In this document: piece by piece, positions 13,502 to 22,010 of the stretch | Layout of the letters: each line of letters begins with the position of its first letter | Position numbering within the stretch: the stretch's first letter is position 1 | Virus record (IMG/VR): IMGVR_UViG_3300037042_002341 | Location: 1 to 23,162 of that record | Length of the DNA stretch: 23,162 nucleotides | From: a virus | Direction: 5' to 3' (one strand) | Position numbers and translations under genes: made by a program | The notes under the pieces: generated by a model | The model's database searches: none | Told to the model about the DNA's origin: nothing | The model's input: only the letters and a program-made list of their open reading frames with translations

Positions 13502-14689
13502 ATGGCAATTAAATATGGTAAATTAGTTCGTTTGCTTACTGGTGAATCTGAATCCCAGATGCCTATCGTTATGAATGCTAACTCGAAGTACGATTTTAGC
13601 GAAACCCAGAAAACTGGTAGTGTTGTTTATGTTTCACTTGCTGATACTGGAACTGTTGTAGTTGATACAGATGATGTAACTTCTGCTGACATGACCATCA
13701 ATGAAGTTGACATTCCAATCACTCTCAAGCGTTATACTATCCCTACTGCATTGACTTCGAAAGAACTTGCATTGGAAGTGGATTCTAAAGAGGAACAGAT
13801 TGCTAAACCACGTGCACAACATATTGCTGATTCTATTCAGGAAGCTGCTTGTGATGCATTGTTACTTGGTGCAGGTTCTAACATCACTGTTACTGCTGCA
13901 ACCCTTGTTAACTTGTCTGATGCTGTTGCTAGTATCCGTAATGCAAAATGTAACGGTGAAATCATCGGTGGTATCAATCCTTCGTTGGCTTCCAAGTATG
14001 TTGCAGTTGCTGCTGGTTCGTTCTTGAAGTCTAATGATTCAATGTTTGGTAATTTGGAACTTGGTCATTTTGCTGATGCTCAATGGTATAATGTTCCACA
14101 ATTCACAGTACTTTCTACTGGTAACTATGATCTTTCCACTTCTGCTAATGTCGCTGCTGTTACTGCTGAAGGTGCAACTTCCTTGGTTATCACTGATGCA
14201 TTACTTACAAGTGGTGTTTCTAAAATCAAGAAAGGTCAAACATTCACATTGGCTGGAACCTACACTGTTGATCGCTTTGGTAATTCGATTGGTATCCTCA
14301 AGACTTTTGTGGCCCAAGCTGATGCTACTGCGGTAACTGGTGCTATCACTGTCACTGTCGCTCCAATCTACTTCACTGGTGCAGGAAAGAATATCTCCAC
14401 TGCTTCTATCGCTGGTGGAACTGTTATCACTCGTGGTCAGGACAAGAATAGTTCTTACCTCCGTGGTATGGTGTATGATAAGAATGCATTCTGTCGTGGT
14501 ACTGCTAAACTTCCTGTAATGGATGGTACTAATGCGGCTTCTTCTTCTGATACAAAGAATGGTTTCTCTCTTCGTGCTGCAGCTCAAGGTAATGTCTTGA
14601 CTGATAAGTATGTGATGAGACTTGATGCATTGGTTGGGTTTACCCAGGCTCGTGGTATCTTCTCTTCATCTATCTACGTGAAGATTTAA
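13502..14689 (+). CDS. Major capsid (coat) protein, P22 gp5-like
   Basis: A 395-aa protein following AAAGGAG. The coat fold is suggested by V-D-I-P-I-T-L-K-R-Y-T-I-P-T-A-L-T and a long helix (E-E-Q-I-A-K-P-R-A-Q-H-I-A-D-S-I-Q-E-A), as in P22-type HK97-fold coats. Residues about 235-290 (I-K-K-G-Q-T-F-T-L-A-G then T-V-D-R-F-G-N and L-K-T-F-V-A) match the P22 inserted domain. Codons use more C and G at the third position than its neighbours, as expected of the most abundant protein. A strong terminator follows the gene. Confidence 0.9.
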   Translation: MAIKYGKLVRLLTGESESQMPIVMNANSKYDFSETQKTGSVVYVSLADTGTVVVDTDDVTSADMTINEVDIPITLKRYTIPTALTSKELALEVDSKEEQIAKPRAQHIADSIQEAACDALLLGAGSNITVTAATLVNLSDAVASIRNAKCNGEIIGGINPSLASKYVAVAAGSFLKSNDSMFGNLELGHFADAQWYNVPQFTVLSTGNYDLSTSANVAAVTAEGATSLVITDALLTSGVSKIKKGQTFTLAGTYTVDRFGNSIGILKTFVAQADATAVTGAITVTVAPIYFTGAGKNISTASIAGGTVITRGQDKNSSYLRGMVYDKNAFCRGTAKLPVMDGTNAASSSDTKNGFSLRAAAQGNVLTDKYVMRLDALVGFTQARGIFSSSIYVKI

Positions 14690-14705
14690 TAGAAGTTAAG
14701 TTAAT

Positions 14706-14742
14706 AAAAAGAACCTAAGAGAAATCTTAGGTTCTTTTCTTT
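14706..14742 (+). terminator. Strong rho-independent terminator after the coat gene
   Basis: GAACCTAAGA (14711-14720), GAAA tetraloop, TCTTAGGTTC (14725-14734), then TTTTCTTTT; flanking A and T bases extend the stem by four pairs. It ends the scaffold-coat message and is followed at once by a promoter-like octamer. Confidence 0.92.
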
Positions 14743-14750
14743 TATAAATA
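14743..14750 (+). promoter_or_regulatory. TATAAATA late-promoter-like octamer before the tail genes
   Basis: Exact octamer within the trailing T-run of the coat terminator, 21 bases before ATG 14772. It extends to TATAAATACAC, shared with 22009-22019, and both are followed by a TATATA-type stretch and a GRGG ribosome site. Transcription must restart here for the tail genes unless the terminator leaks. Confidence 0.6.
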
Positions 14751-14771
14751 CACTATATAAGTGGGGTTATT

Positions 14772-15476
14772 ATGAGTATTACAGTTAGAAATTTAATAAG
14801 TGATGGTTTAGTGGCCATAAGAGTTGGTTCAATTGGTGATCCGATTGATGGTGATATATCTAATATTGCAGTAAACGAACTTAATTCAGCCATATCAATG
14901 TTAAATATGGATGATTATTTTCTTTTTCAAAACACTACATTAGAATTTAATCCTAGTGCATCAAATTATTCTTATTCAATTGGTTTAAGCGGTGATATTG
15001 TTTCAGAAAGACCACTACGAATTATGAAGGCCTACTATGCACAAAGTAATACATCAGTCTACAATGACAATATGTTTCAGATTGCAGTGCAAGACATCTA
15101 TGGTAAACGTAATCAATTAACCTCAGTATCTTCACCTGTTTATTATGCGTATGATGCTGGATTACCAAATGGAAATATCATGTTTGATAGTAAACCATTC
15201 CCTAATTCTAAAATCACATTGGTTATTAAGAAATCTATACCTCAAGTAACAATCAACTCTGTACTTGATATACCAGATGAATATGAAGATGCTTTGAAGT
15301 GGACAATGTGTGAGACTCTAGCGGGTAGATTCGGTAAACCAGTTGAATTATTATCATTCTGTTCTAAACAAGCAAGTGCATCATTAAGAAGAATTAAATC
15401 AATTGGTAGATATAATGATCCAAGTACACGTATGAGTTCAGATAATGGTTTATTTAAATCAATTTTAACTTTCTAA
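14772..15476 (+). CDS. Tail accessory factor, P22 gp4-like
   Basis: A 234-aa protein. The N-terminus V-R-N-L-I-S-D-G-L-V-A-I-R followed by A-V-N-E-L-N-S-A-I-S-M-L-N is the typical start of P22 gp4-type head-completion proteins. A C-terminal helical part (I-P-D-E-Y-E-D-A-L-K-W-T-M-C-E-T-L-A-G-R) follows. P22 gp4 has 166 residues, so this version carries extra sequence. It binds under the portal and holds the tail hub. GGGG precedes the start. It is separated from gp10 only by an inserted HNH gene, restoring the P22 order. Confidence 0.85.
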   Translation: MSITVRNLISDGLVAIRVGSIGDPIDGDISNIAVNELNSAISMLNMDDYFLFQNTTLEFNPSASNYSYSIGLSGDIVSERPLRIMKAYYAQSNTSVYNDNMFQIAVQDIYGKRNQLTSVSSPVYYAYDAGLPNGNIMFDSKPFPNSKITLVIKKSIPQVTINSVLDIPDEYEDALKWTMCETLAGRFGKPVELLSFCSKQASASLRRIKSIGRYNDPSTRMSSDNGLFKSILTF

Positions 15477-15504
15477 TTTTTCTAAATTTAAACAAGGAGA
15501 AATT

Positions 15505-16176
15505 ATGAACTTATATAAAATTTACCATGATATATGCAATAGAGGTAATGAACGAGGTATAAAGCGAATGAAAGGTTTTGAATTACATCATATATTACCT
15601 AGATCATTAGGTGGATTAGATGTTGAGTCAAATTTGACACTATTAACACCAAAGGAACATTTTGTTGTACATCACTGTTTAGATAAAACAGGAAATAATA
15701 AAATGCATAGAGCCTTTTGGTTAATGTCTAATACTAGAGGTTTTAAATTATCTTCTAAAGAATATGAAATTTTAAAGTTAAATTTTAAAACCTCAGATGA
15801 AGCTAGAAAAAACATGTCTATTGCACAGAAAGGAAAAAAGAAATCTGTTGAACATATTGAAAAAATAAGATTATCTAATATTGGACTAAAGCGTTCGGAT
15901 GAAACAAAATTAAAAATATCTAAACTTAAGATTGGTAATACTAATAGTTTAGGAAGAATAGTTTCAGATGAAACAAAATTAAAACAATCTATTGCAAAAC
16001 TTGGTAAGTCAAATTCCGAAAGCCATATTAAAAATAGAGTTGATAAGATTAATAAACAATATTCATATAATGGTATAATTTATCCTAGTCATATTTTAGC
16101 AGCAAAAGCTATGGGAATTAGTATTGGTTCATTAAATTATATAATTAAAAAGAATAAAATTAAGGGGGAAGTATGA
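15505..16176 (+). CDS. HNH homing endonuclease with NUMOD3 repeats, between tail genes
   Basis: A 223-aa protein with AAGGAG seven bases before ATG. The HNH core: E-L-H-H-I-L-P-R-S-L-G-G (26-37), N43, then E-H-F-V-V-H-H (51-57). Several NUMOD3 repeats fill about 95-180 (K-S-V-E-H-I-E-K-I-R, G-L-K-R-S-D-E-T-K, I-V-S-D-E-T-K). A NUMOD1-like HTH (about 190-220; Y-P-S-H-I-L-A-A-K-A-M-G-I-S) ends it. Its TGA overlaps the ATG of the gp10-like gene (ATGA). It is one of four such genes in the window. Confidence 0.88.
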   Translation: MNLYKIYHDICNRGNERGIKRMKGFELHHILPRSLGGLDVESNLTLLTPKEHFVVHHCLDKTGNNKMHRAFWLMSNTRGFKLSSKEYEILKLNFKTSDEARKNMSIAQKGKKKSVEHIEKIRLSNIGLKRSDETKLKISKLKIGNTNSLGRIVSDETKLKQSIAKLGKSNSESHIKNRVDKINKQYSYNGIIYPSHILAAKAMGISIGSLNYIIKKNKIKGEV

Positions 16177-17681
16177 TTATTGACTTCTTGTGCGCAAGTT
16201 CGTATAAGTATCGTTCGTTAAGTTTTAGTAATCAAAAACTTACAAATCTTTATTCTGAAAATATAGAAACTGATGCATCCTACACAAAAACTGTTAAGAT
16301 TAGTACACCAGGTTCAACAAGTGCAGTCTCTCTTCCACCTAATGGAAAGGTTGGCATCAGAGGTATGTATCTTAGTTCAAAAGGACCAGCACCAGATTTT
16401 AATTCAAGATTATATTGTGCAGTAGGTAAAACAATCTATAGAGTTAATGAAGATTTTACATATTATGCATTAGGCACTGTTGGAGATAACTATACTCAAA
16501 TAAAATTCACAGATAATGGGTTTGATCTTTGTGTCACTGATGGTTATTCATTCTTCACTTGTCCACTTGATGCTGCTGATGGATCGCAAGAATTAACATT
16601 AACAGCACAAACAATGCCATATATTGCAGGTACATTTAATTTAGTCGAACCAGATAATATTATATATCTTAATGGTTATATTGTTATTAATTCTAAAAAC
16701 ACCAATGAATTCTTTTATTCAAATATTGGTGCAACAGGTGCAGAAGATTGGGACTCCACTAGATTTCAACAAGCTGAAGGAAGTGCTGATAAAATTAATG
16801 CATTGGCAACAAGAGGTGGAGAACTTTGGGTATTTGGTCAGCGTTCATTTGAAATATATGATGTTACTAGTGATGAATTTACACCATTTGCAAGAGTTGG
16901 TGGTTCATTTACAGAGATTGGTTGTGGACAGCAGAAGAGTGTTGCACAAATATCAGACCTTATCTTTTGGTTAGGTTCATCTAATGTTGGCAATAATGTT
17001 GTATACATGGCTAATGGACTTACACCAGTTAGAATATCTGATAATGGTTTAGAACATATTATTGGCAAGATGAGAGCACCAACAGATTGCACTGGATTTT
17101 GTTATAGTGAAGAAGGTCATGTATTCTATGTACTAACATTTCATACTGACGATCAAACTTGGGTATATGATGCTACAACAAGACAGTGGCATAATAGAGC
17201 TACAAGAAATAGACTGTTAAATATTAATCATAAGTGGAACCCATTGTATTCACAGTTTGCTTATGGTAAGACTTATTTTGGTTCTGATGATAGTGCAGTA
17301 TTACTTTATCTTGATACAAATAAGTATGATGAATGGGATGGAACACCAATTGTTAGAGAACTTATATCACCAACATATATTAGCTCACATGAACAATTTG
17401 CAATAAAATCATTACAATTAGATATTGAAGTTGGTGGTACAAAAGTATTAGTTGGTCAGGGTTCTAATCCACAGATAATGTTACAAGTATCAAAAGATGG
17501 TGGATATACTTGGAGTAATGAGAAGTGGAGATCATTGGGTGCACTTGGTAAATATACAACCAGAGTTAAATGGCATGTATTAGGTTATGGTACAAAGGTT
17601 GCATTTAGATTTGTTATTAGTGATCCAATATCAGTTATAATTAATTCAATTGTTTTAGAAACTGAAAATAGTGGGTGGTAA
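16173..17681 (+). CDS. Packaged DNA stabilisation protein, P22 gp10-like
   Basis: A 502-aa protein; P22 gp10 has 472. It starts with a gp10-type N-terminus (F-S-N-Q-K-L-T-N-L-Y-S-E-N) and proceeds through beta-propeller-like repeats (G-N-Y/D-T-Q-I-K-F-T-D-N-G-F-D, Y-L-N-G-Y-I-V-I-N-S-K-N-T-N, A-L-A-T-R-G-G-E-L-W-V-F-G). In P22 it forms the hexameric hub that plugs the portal exit and carries the tailspikes. GGGGGA precedes the start. The next gene starts immediately after its stop. Confidence 0.9.
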   Translation: MIIDFLCASSYKYRSLSFSNQKLTNLYSENIETDASYTKTVKISTPGSTSAVSLPPNGKVGIRGMYLSSKGPAPDFNSRLYCAVGKTIYRVNEDFTYYALGTVGDNYTQIKFTDNGFDLCVTDGYSFFTCPLDAADGSQELTLTAQTMPYIAGTFNLVEPDNIIYLNGYIVINSKNTNEFFYSNIGATGAEDWDSTRFQQAEGSADKINALATRGGELWVFGQRSFEIYDVTSDEFTPFARVGGSFTEIGCGQQKSVAQISDLIFWLGSSNVGNNVVYMANGLTPVRISDNGLEHIIGKMRAPTDCTGFCYSEEGHVFYVLTFHTDDQTWVYDATTRQWHNRATRNRLLNINHKWNPLYSQFAYGKTYFGSDDSAVLLYLDTNKYDEWDGTPIVRELISPTYISSHEQFAIKSLQLDIEVGGTKVLVGQGSNPQIMLQVSKDGGYTWSNEKWRSLGALGKYTTRVKWHVLGYGTKVAFRFVISDPISVIINSIVLETENSGW

Positions 17682-18032
17682 ATGACAACATTAAATACAG
17701 TATCAAAAGCATGGTCACAAGTATATGAACCTTCTAACCCTATGTTTAAACTTGCATGGACTCAAATAGTTAATGCAATTCAAGGAACATGGGGCACTGG
17801 TTCAATTGATAATGTTACTAATGGTTCAGGCCATTGGATTCGTTCAAGTAATATATTTTCATTTAGAGTTAATGCTACAGATTCGACAGTGATTACATTG
17901 CCATTTGTACCAAAAGAAAACTATTTGATATTTGCTGGTTCATCTATAATTCAAGGTGTTGCTGGTGTCAATATATTAAATATCAATCTAACAACTCCAA
18001 CCACAATTGAAGCGCATAATATCGTAGTATAA
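17682..18032 (+). CDS. Small virion or tail-tip protein, unknown (116 aa)
   Basis: A 116-aa protein whose ATG directly follows the stop of the gp10-like gene. It is beta-rich with few charges (T-V-I-T-L-P-F-V-P, I-L-N-I-N-L-T-T-P-T-T-I-E), suggesting a jelly-roll-like or trimeric beta domain. It occupies the place of the P22 tail needle (gp26, 233 aa), but no long coiled coil is present, so a needle is unlikely unless much reduced. A knob, head-decoration or tail-plug protein is possible. Its stop overlaps a TATAAATA octamer. Confidence 0.5.
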   Translation: MTTLNTVSKAWSQVYEPSNPMFKLAWTQIVNAIQGTWGTGSIDNVTNGSGHWIRSSNIFSFRVNATDSTVITLPFVPKENYLIFAGSSIIQGVAGVNILNINLTTPTTIEAHNIVV

Positions 18033-18035
18033 ATA
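18028..18035 (+). promoter_or_regulatory. TATAAATA late-promoter-like octamer before the ejection genes
   Basis: Exact octamer overlapping the preceding stop codon, 19 bases before ATG 18055. No terminator lies upstream here, so it would add transcription to a read-through message. Confidence 0.45.
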
Positions 18036-18054
18036 TATCTTATAGGAGAATCAC

Positions 18055-19110
18055 ATGGATCCAATTACCGGAGTTATTTTAGCAGGCGCTATCCTTAAAT
18101 TAGGATCAGGTGTTGCCAATGCTGTGTTTGGTGATGCTGCACAAGGTCGTTCAATGAAAGAAATGGCTGAATATCTTGATGCACAACCAGAAGTTTATAG
18201 ACAACAGATGGCAGAAAAACTTAAGAATTTAGAAGCCAATTCAGGTAATGTTCAGAAAGCTAACATAGCTCTTCAGGATATTGCTGATTATAATAAATCT
18301 TTTCAAGCAGGTCAATATGCTGTTGGACCAAAGAAAGAGTGGAAAGATACATTCACCACTGAACAATTTCTTAATCCATATCTTGTTCAAAAGAAAAAAG
18401 AAAATGAAGAAGCACTAGCCAGAGCAAATGTTAGGTCTGGTGGACTTTATTCTGGTGGTACTGGTCTTGCTATGCTTGAGAAATCAAATGAAGTAACTGC
18501 TGATGATTGGTTACAGGCAGTTCAACAAAAGACTACTGAACGTCAATTTGATTACACCAAAGACCGCCAAGACTACGCAGATATAATTGCACAAGCTGAT
18601 AGAAACCTTGAGCTCTGGAAGACTGGTGGACTGGTTAAACAAAGTACAGCTAATGCATATGGTGGTATTGTTACAAACACAGGCAAAGAAATCCAAGCCA
18701 AGAATAATGCATTACAAACTTATTTTGATAGTCTCAATGCTAATTCAAATGATAAAGCTAAACTTGCGGCACTAAAAGCCGGTAATCTTCCAATGTGGCA
18801 AAAGATATTAACAGGTACAATGAATGCTGGTGGTGATGTTGCTGATGTTATGTCACAAGTTATGGCTTCTAACCCTTCAAAAACATATGATGTTGGTGAT
18901 AGTGGTGTAGCTACAACAACTGGTTCATCTTATGCAGCAATGGGAATGAAACCTTATACTGGTGCATCTGGTGTTGATAATCCAAGCATGGACCCTGAAG
19001 CTTATAACTTTAATTATCCTGCTGCAACAAGAACTGATTTAGGTGGATCACAAACATATACACCAACGAATAGACAAACAACAAATTTAGGTACACAGTA
19101 TACACCTTAA
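18055..19110 (+). CDS. Internal virion/DNA ejection protein candidate (P22 gp7-like position)
   Basis: A 351-aa protein with AGGAG seven bases before ATG. Residues 4-26 are hydrophobic and glycine-rich (I-T-G-V-I-L-A-G-A-I-L), as in many phage DNA-transfer proteins. The middle is helical and Q/E/K-rich (about 40-240). The last 70 residues are low-complexity, rich in T, Y, G, N and P. With the next two genes it forms a trio after gp10, matching the P22 order of ejection genes gp7, gp20 and gp16. Such proteins leave the capsid first and form a channel through the cell envelope. Identity within the trio is inferred. Confidence 0.65.
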   Translation: MDPITGVILAGAILKLGSGVANAVFGDAAQGRSMKEMAEYLDAQPEVYRQQMAEKLKNLEANSGNVQKANIALQDIADYNKSFQAGQYAVGPKKEWKDTFTTEQFLNPYLVQKKKENEEALARANVRSGGLYSGGTGLAMLEKSNEVTADDWLQAVQQKTTERQFDYTKDRQDYADIIAQADRNLELWKTGGLVKQSTANAYGGIVTNTGKEIQAKNNALQTYFDSLNANSNDKAKLAALKAGNLPMWQKILTGTMNAGGDVADVMSQVMASNPSKTYDVGDSGVATTTGSSYAAMGMKPYTGASGVDNPSMDPEAYNFNYPAATRTDLGGSQTYTPTNRQTTNLGTQYTP

Positions 19111-19119
19111 GGAGATAAC

Positions 19120-20649
19120 ATGGCAGATTCAACAATGATAGGGCTTGGTGGTTACGATCCATACCGTGCAAAGACTGAAGCAACTAAATCTTTTGATGAA
19201 TATTCAAAGGCTTTCTCCACACCTGTTCAAGGATATGCTTCTTCAATTGGTAAAGTTGATGAAATTACTAGGGCTGGTAAAATTAAAGAAATTCTTTCAA
19301 ACCCTAATTTACTAGAGAATGGTGAAATTGATTATCAACAGTTAGGTACTGCTCTTATGCCTTATGATGAAGTAATGGCTAAGAAATATCTTGACCTAGC
19401 TAGTGAACAAAAGTTAAAACGTGAAACACTAGAAACTCAAAAATCGGTATATGCTCAGAAGAGAGAAGATCAAGTAGATATTGAGGCTAAGAAGAGAGAC
19501 GATAAAGCAAAAGCTGAAGCACTAAAGAATAAGGAAGAGTTGGATAAATGGGATTTGACAACATTGCCCGGTCAAGAACAGTGGTATAAAGATTATAAAG
19601 ATGCAGAACGTAATTTAACTTCTGCTTCACTTGGTAGTCCAGAAAAGATTGATATTCAAAATCGTATGCAAAATATGATAAAGAAAGCTGTAGTGGCTAA
19701 TGCTTTAGATATGTTAGATAAATACAGTTTTGTTAAGCCAGATAAAGGTTGGGAATCACTTTTAACAAAAACTGATGATAAAACCCCTCCACCGGGTCAA
19801 ACTCCGCCACCAGTTAAAATAAATGTAGAAAGTGCAACAACTCAAACTGCAGTTAATGATGCTATTGGTACTCCACCTTCTAAATTTAAAGATGATGCTT
19901 CTAAACAGTGGGTTGTTGCTAATAAGGCATCTGTTGATCGTAACCCTAATATTGATCAAGTTGCAGCAAAGAAAGTAATTGATGAAAGATTTAATGCATT
20001 ATCTAACCCACCAGCAAGTTCTAATAAAGTTGCTGAGAATAAAGCTAAAGCATATGCAAATGAATTTATTGGTGCATCTGATCTTAAACCTTTAATTAAG
20101 AAAATAACAACAGCTAGACAAGAACTTATTGGAATGATTAATCAGGTTAAGAATGGTAAATATGCAGCAGTTAATCTTGCACCTTTTAAAGAAGTGATGG
20201 GTTCATTAAGTGAAGGTGAATATGGTATTGCTACTAACTCACCTATTGCAGGTCTGGCTTCATCTATTCCATGGGTTGGTCAATCTATATCTAGTCTTAT
20301 TGGTGTTGATAAATTTAACAATCAAGCCGACGCCCTTAAAACTGTTAATGATTTTATTAGAGAATTCAATAGTGCAAATGCTAAATGGAGAACACCTTCG
20401 ACTGCTGCTAACTTAGAAGGCACTGGAATTGATAAAACATTATTTGATAAAGAAATGAAAACTAATGGATCATATGGTGCATTGTTATCTGCTATTGGTA
20501 ATGAAATTCCAGCATTAACTGTTGGTGCATCTGGGAAACCAGAAGAAGAAAAAACATCAACTTTAAAGAAACCATTGTCAAGTGATTATAAAGATTTTGG
20601 TTCATTTCAAAAAGCGATGAATGATTATAGAGCAAAAGGAGGGAAATAA
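19120..20649 (+). CDS. Ejection (injection) protein candidate, helical (509 aa)
   Basis: A 509-aa protein with AGGAG seven bases after the previous stop region. N-terminal half: charged coiled coil (about 95-160; K-L-K-R-E-T-L-E-T-Q then R-D-D-K-A-K-A-E). A proline-rich hinge (P-P-P-G-Q-T-P-P-P at about 223-231) is followed by a second helical region (about 295-470). No enzyme motif such as a lytic transglycosylase is seen. It overlaps the next gene by one base (TAATG). Most likely a large pore-forming ejection protein like P22 gp20 or gp16; the match is by position, size and composition only. Confidence 0.6.
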   Translation: MADSTMIGLGGYDPYRAKTEATKSFDEYSKAFSTPVQGYASSIGKVDEITRAGKIKEILSNPNLLENGEIDYQQLGTALMPYDEVMAKKYLDLASEQKLKRETLETQKSVYAQKREDQVDIEAKKRDDKAKAEALKNKEELDKWDLTTLPGQEQWYKDYKDAERNLTSASLGSPEKIDIQNRMQNMIKKAVVANALDMLDKYSFVKPDKGWESLLTKTDDKTPPPGQTPPPVKINVESATTQTAVNDAIGTPPSKFKDDASKQWVVANKASVDRNPNIDQVAAKKVIDERFNALSNPPASSNKVAENKAKAYANEFIGASDLKPLIKKITTARQELIGMINQVKNGKYAAVNLAPFKEVMGSLSEGEYGIATNSPIAGLASSIPWVGQSISSLIGVDKFNNQADALKTVNDFIREFNSANAKWRTPSTAANLEGTGIDKTLFDKEMKTNGSYGALLSAIGNEIPALTVGASGKPEEEKTSTLKKPLSSDYKDFGSFQKAMNDYRAKGGK

Positions 20650-21809
20650 TGTTGACTCAAGATGAACTAGATCTACAAGAATGGTTGCAATCAAAAGCTG
20701 AATCTGGTGAAATGACTGAAGAAGAATTTAAACAACTTCAAGCATTAGATTTAAAATCTAGTGGAATTGAACAAAAAGCTAATATTGCAAAGGTTCGTGC
20801 TGAGAATACACCAGAGGCAATGAATAAACAGATTGAAGAAGAACGCACTAAGATTTATAAAGAAGAAAATCCAATTCTTTCTAAAATGTATGAAATTGCT
20901 GCACCTCATGGTTTTAAAAAGTCTATGCAAACTGGTTCAATGGCCCCAAATCTTTATGATGTTGGTGATGCTGCATTAGGTGCTGGTTCAGTTCTCGGTG
21001 CTGCAGCGATTGTCCCAGCTGCTGGAGTTGGGTTTCCACTTGCTATTGGAATGAATGCTTTAGGTGGAGCAACAGGTACTGCAATATCTAAATTAGGTGG
21101 AGCTGGATTAGATATTGCCCAAGGTACACAGCCAGAATCAATTAAAGATATTGGTAAGGATGTTGCATTAGGTGGAGCAATTGGTGGTACACTCGGTGGT
21201 TTAGGTGAAGTTCTTGAAGTTGGGTTTAGTAAAGTTTTTAATGCTAATCCAAAGTTTATGAGTGAAGTTGGACCAACAACAGTTACCTCAATAAAAAATA
21301 AGATTCAAAAGTCAATAGAATCAGCTCTTGAGAAAGCTCCTGAAAAAACAATAACACCAGAAATGATTCAGCAAAGTTCTAATGATGTTATTGATGAACT
21401 CGGTAAAGCCATTCCAGAAGCATCAAAACAAAAGTTAAAAAGAATAATTGCTGAAGAATTTGCTCCATCTGCTGTACCTCAACAAAACATGCTGTCACCA
21501 ATACCTGATGAAAATCTTTATAATTCAAGTGATTATTTAGCTAGATTAAAGGGTTTAGGTGGCGGAAGTAAATATGAAGACCCTCTCTCTTATGTTATGG
21601 GTGAGAAAGGTCAAGCAAGAGTATTAGCAAAACAAGGATTAGAACGTGCAATTGGTTCAAAAGATGTATTAAGTCTTATGAGTCAAGCTAAAAATGTAAA
21701 AGAACCTGGTTTATTAAATCAATTTATTCCAGGTATATCACAAGTTAGTAAAATATCAAAAAACATCAGTCCATCTATAGATTGGCTGTCACCATCAGGA
21801 GAACAATAA
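20649..21809 (+). CDS. Ejection protein candidate with glycine-zipper membrane region (386 aa)
   Basis: A 386-aa protein; GGAGGG precedes the ATG. An acidic helical N-terminus (1-90) is followed by about 100-190, a long G/A-rich hydrophobic region with GxxxG-type spacing (A-A-L-G-A-G-S-V-L-G-A-A-A and G-G-A-I-G-G-T-L-G-G-L-G), typical of membrane-inserting or pore-forming segments. The C-terminal half is charged and helical. It is the third gene of the ejection trio and probably inserts into the host envelope during DNA entry. The next small gene overlaps its stop (TAATG). Confidence 0.62.
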   Translation: MLTQDELDLQEWLQSKAESGEMTEEEFKQLQALDLKSSGIEQKANIAKVRAENTPEAMNKQIEEERTKIYKEENPILSKMYEIAAPHGFKKSMQTGSMAPNLYDVGDAALGAGSVLGAAAIVPAAGVGFPLAIGMNALGGATGTAISKLGGAGLDIAQGTQPESIKDIGKDVALGGAIGGTLGGLGEVLEVGFSKVFNANPKFMSEVGPTTVTSIKNKIQKSIESALEKAPEKTITPEMIQQSSNDVIDELGKAIPEASKQKLKRIIAEEFAPSAVPQQNMLSPIPDENLYNSSDYLARLKGLGGGSKYEDPLSYVMGEKGQARVLAKQGLERAIGSKDVLSLMSQAKNVKEPGLLNQFIPGISQVSKISKNISPSIDWLSPSGEQ

Positions 21810-21973
21810 TGAAAGATGTAATCGAAGAATCATGCCGTTGCCCTCAGTGCCAATTTGAAGCCCCAATGTCTGAATTTAAACCTAAGCAATATGCTGATAA
21901 AGGCGCAAAGATTGAGATTGAAATTGGAGAAGATGAAACACCAAGTAAAGAATGGCTTGATCCAAAAGGATAA
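21809..21973 (+). CDS. Small zinc-ribbon-like protein (54 aa)
   Basis: ATG 21809 has AGGAGA six bases upstream and overlaps the stop of the ejection gene; an in-frame start further upstream at 21782 is inside that gene and less likely. Residues 9-14 read C-R-C-P-Q-C, a CPxC knuckle as in half of a zinc ribbon, but no second cysteine pair follows. The rest is acidic (E-I-E-I-G-E-D-E-T-P-S-K-E-W). Function unknown. It ends just before a strong terminator. Confidence 0.65.
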   Translation: MKDVIEESCRCPQCQFEAPMSEFKPKQYADKGAKIEIEIGEDETPSKEWLDPKG

Positions 21974-21976
21974 TAA

Positions 21977-22010
21977 AGAAGGTAGAGTAAAATCTACCTT
22001 TTTATTTTTA
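21977..22010 (+). terminator. Rho-independent terminator of the ejection operon
   Basis: AAGGTAGA (21979-21986), loop GTAAAA, TCTACCTT (21993-22000), then TTTATTTTTA. The following octamer at 22009 overlaps its T-run, the same layout as after the coat gene. Confidence 0.9.
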
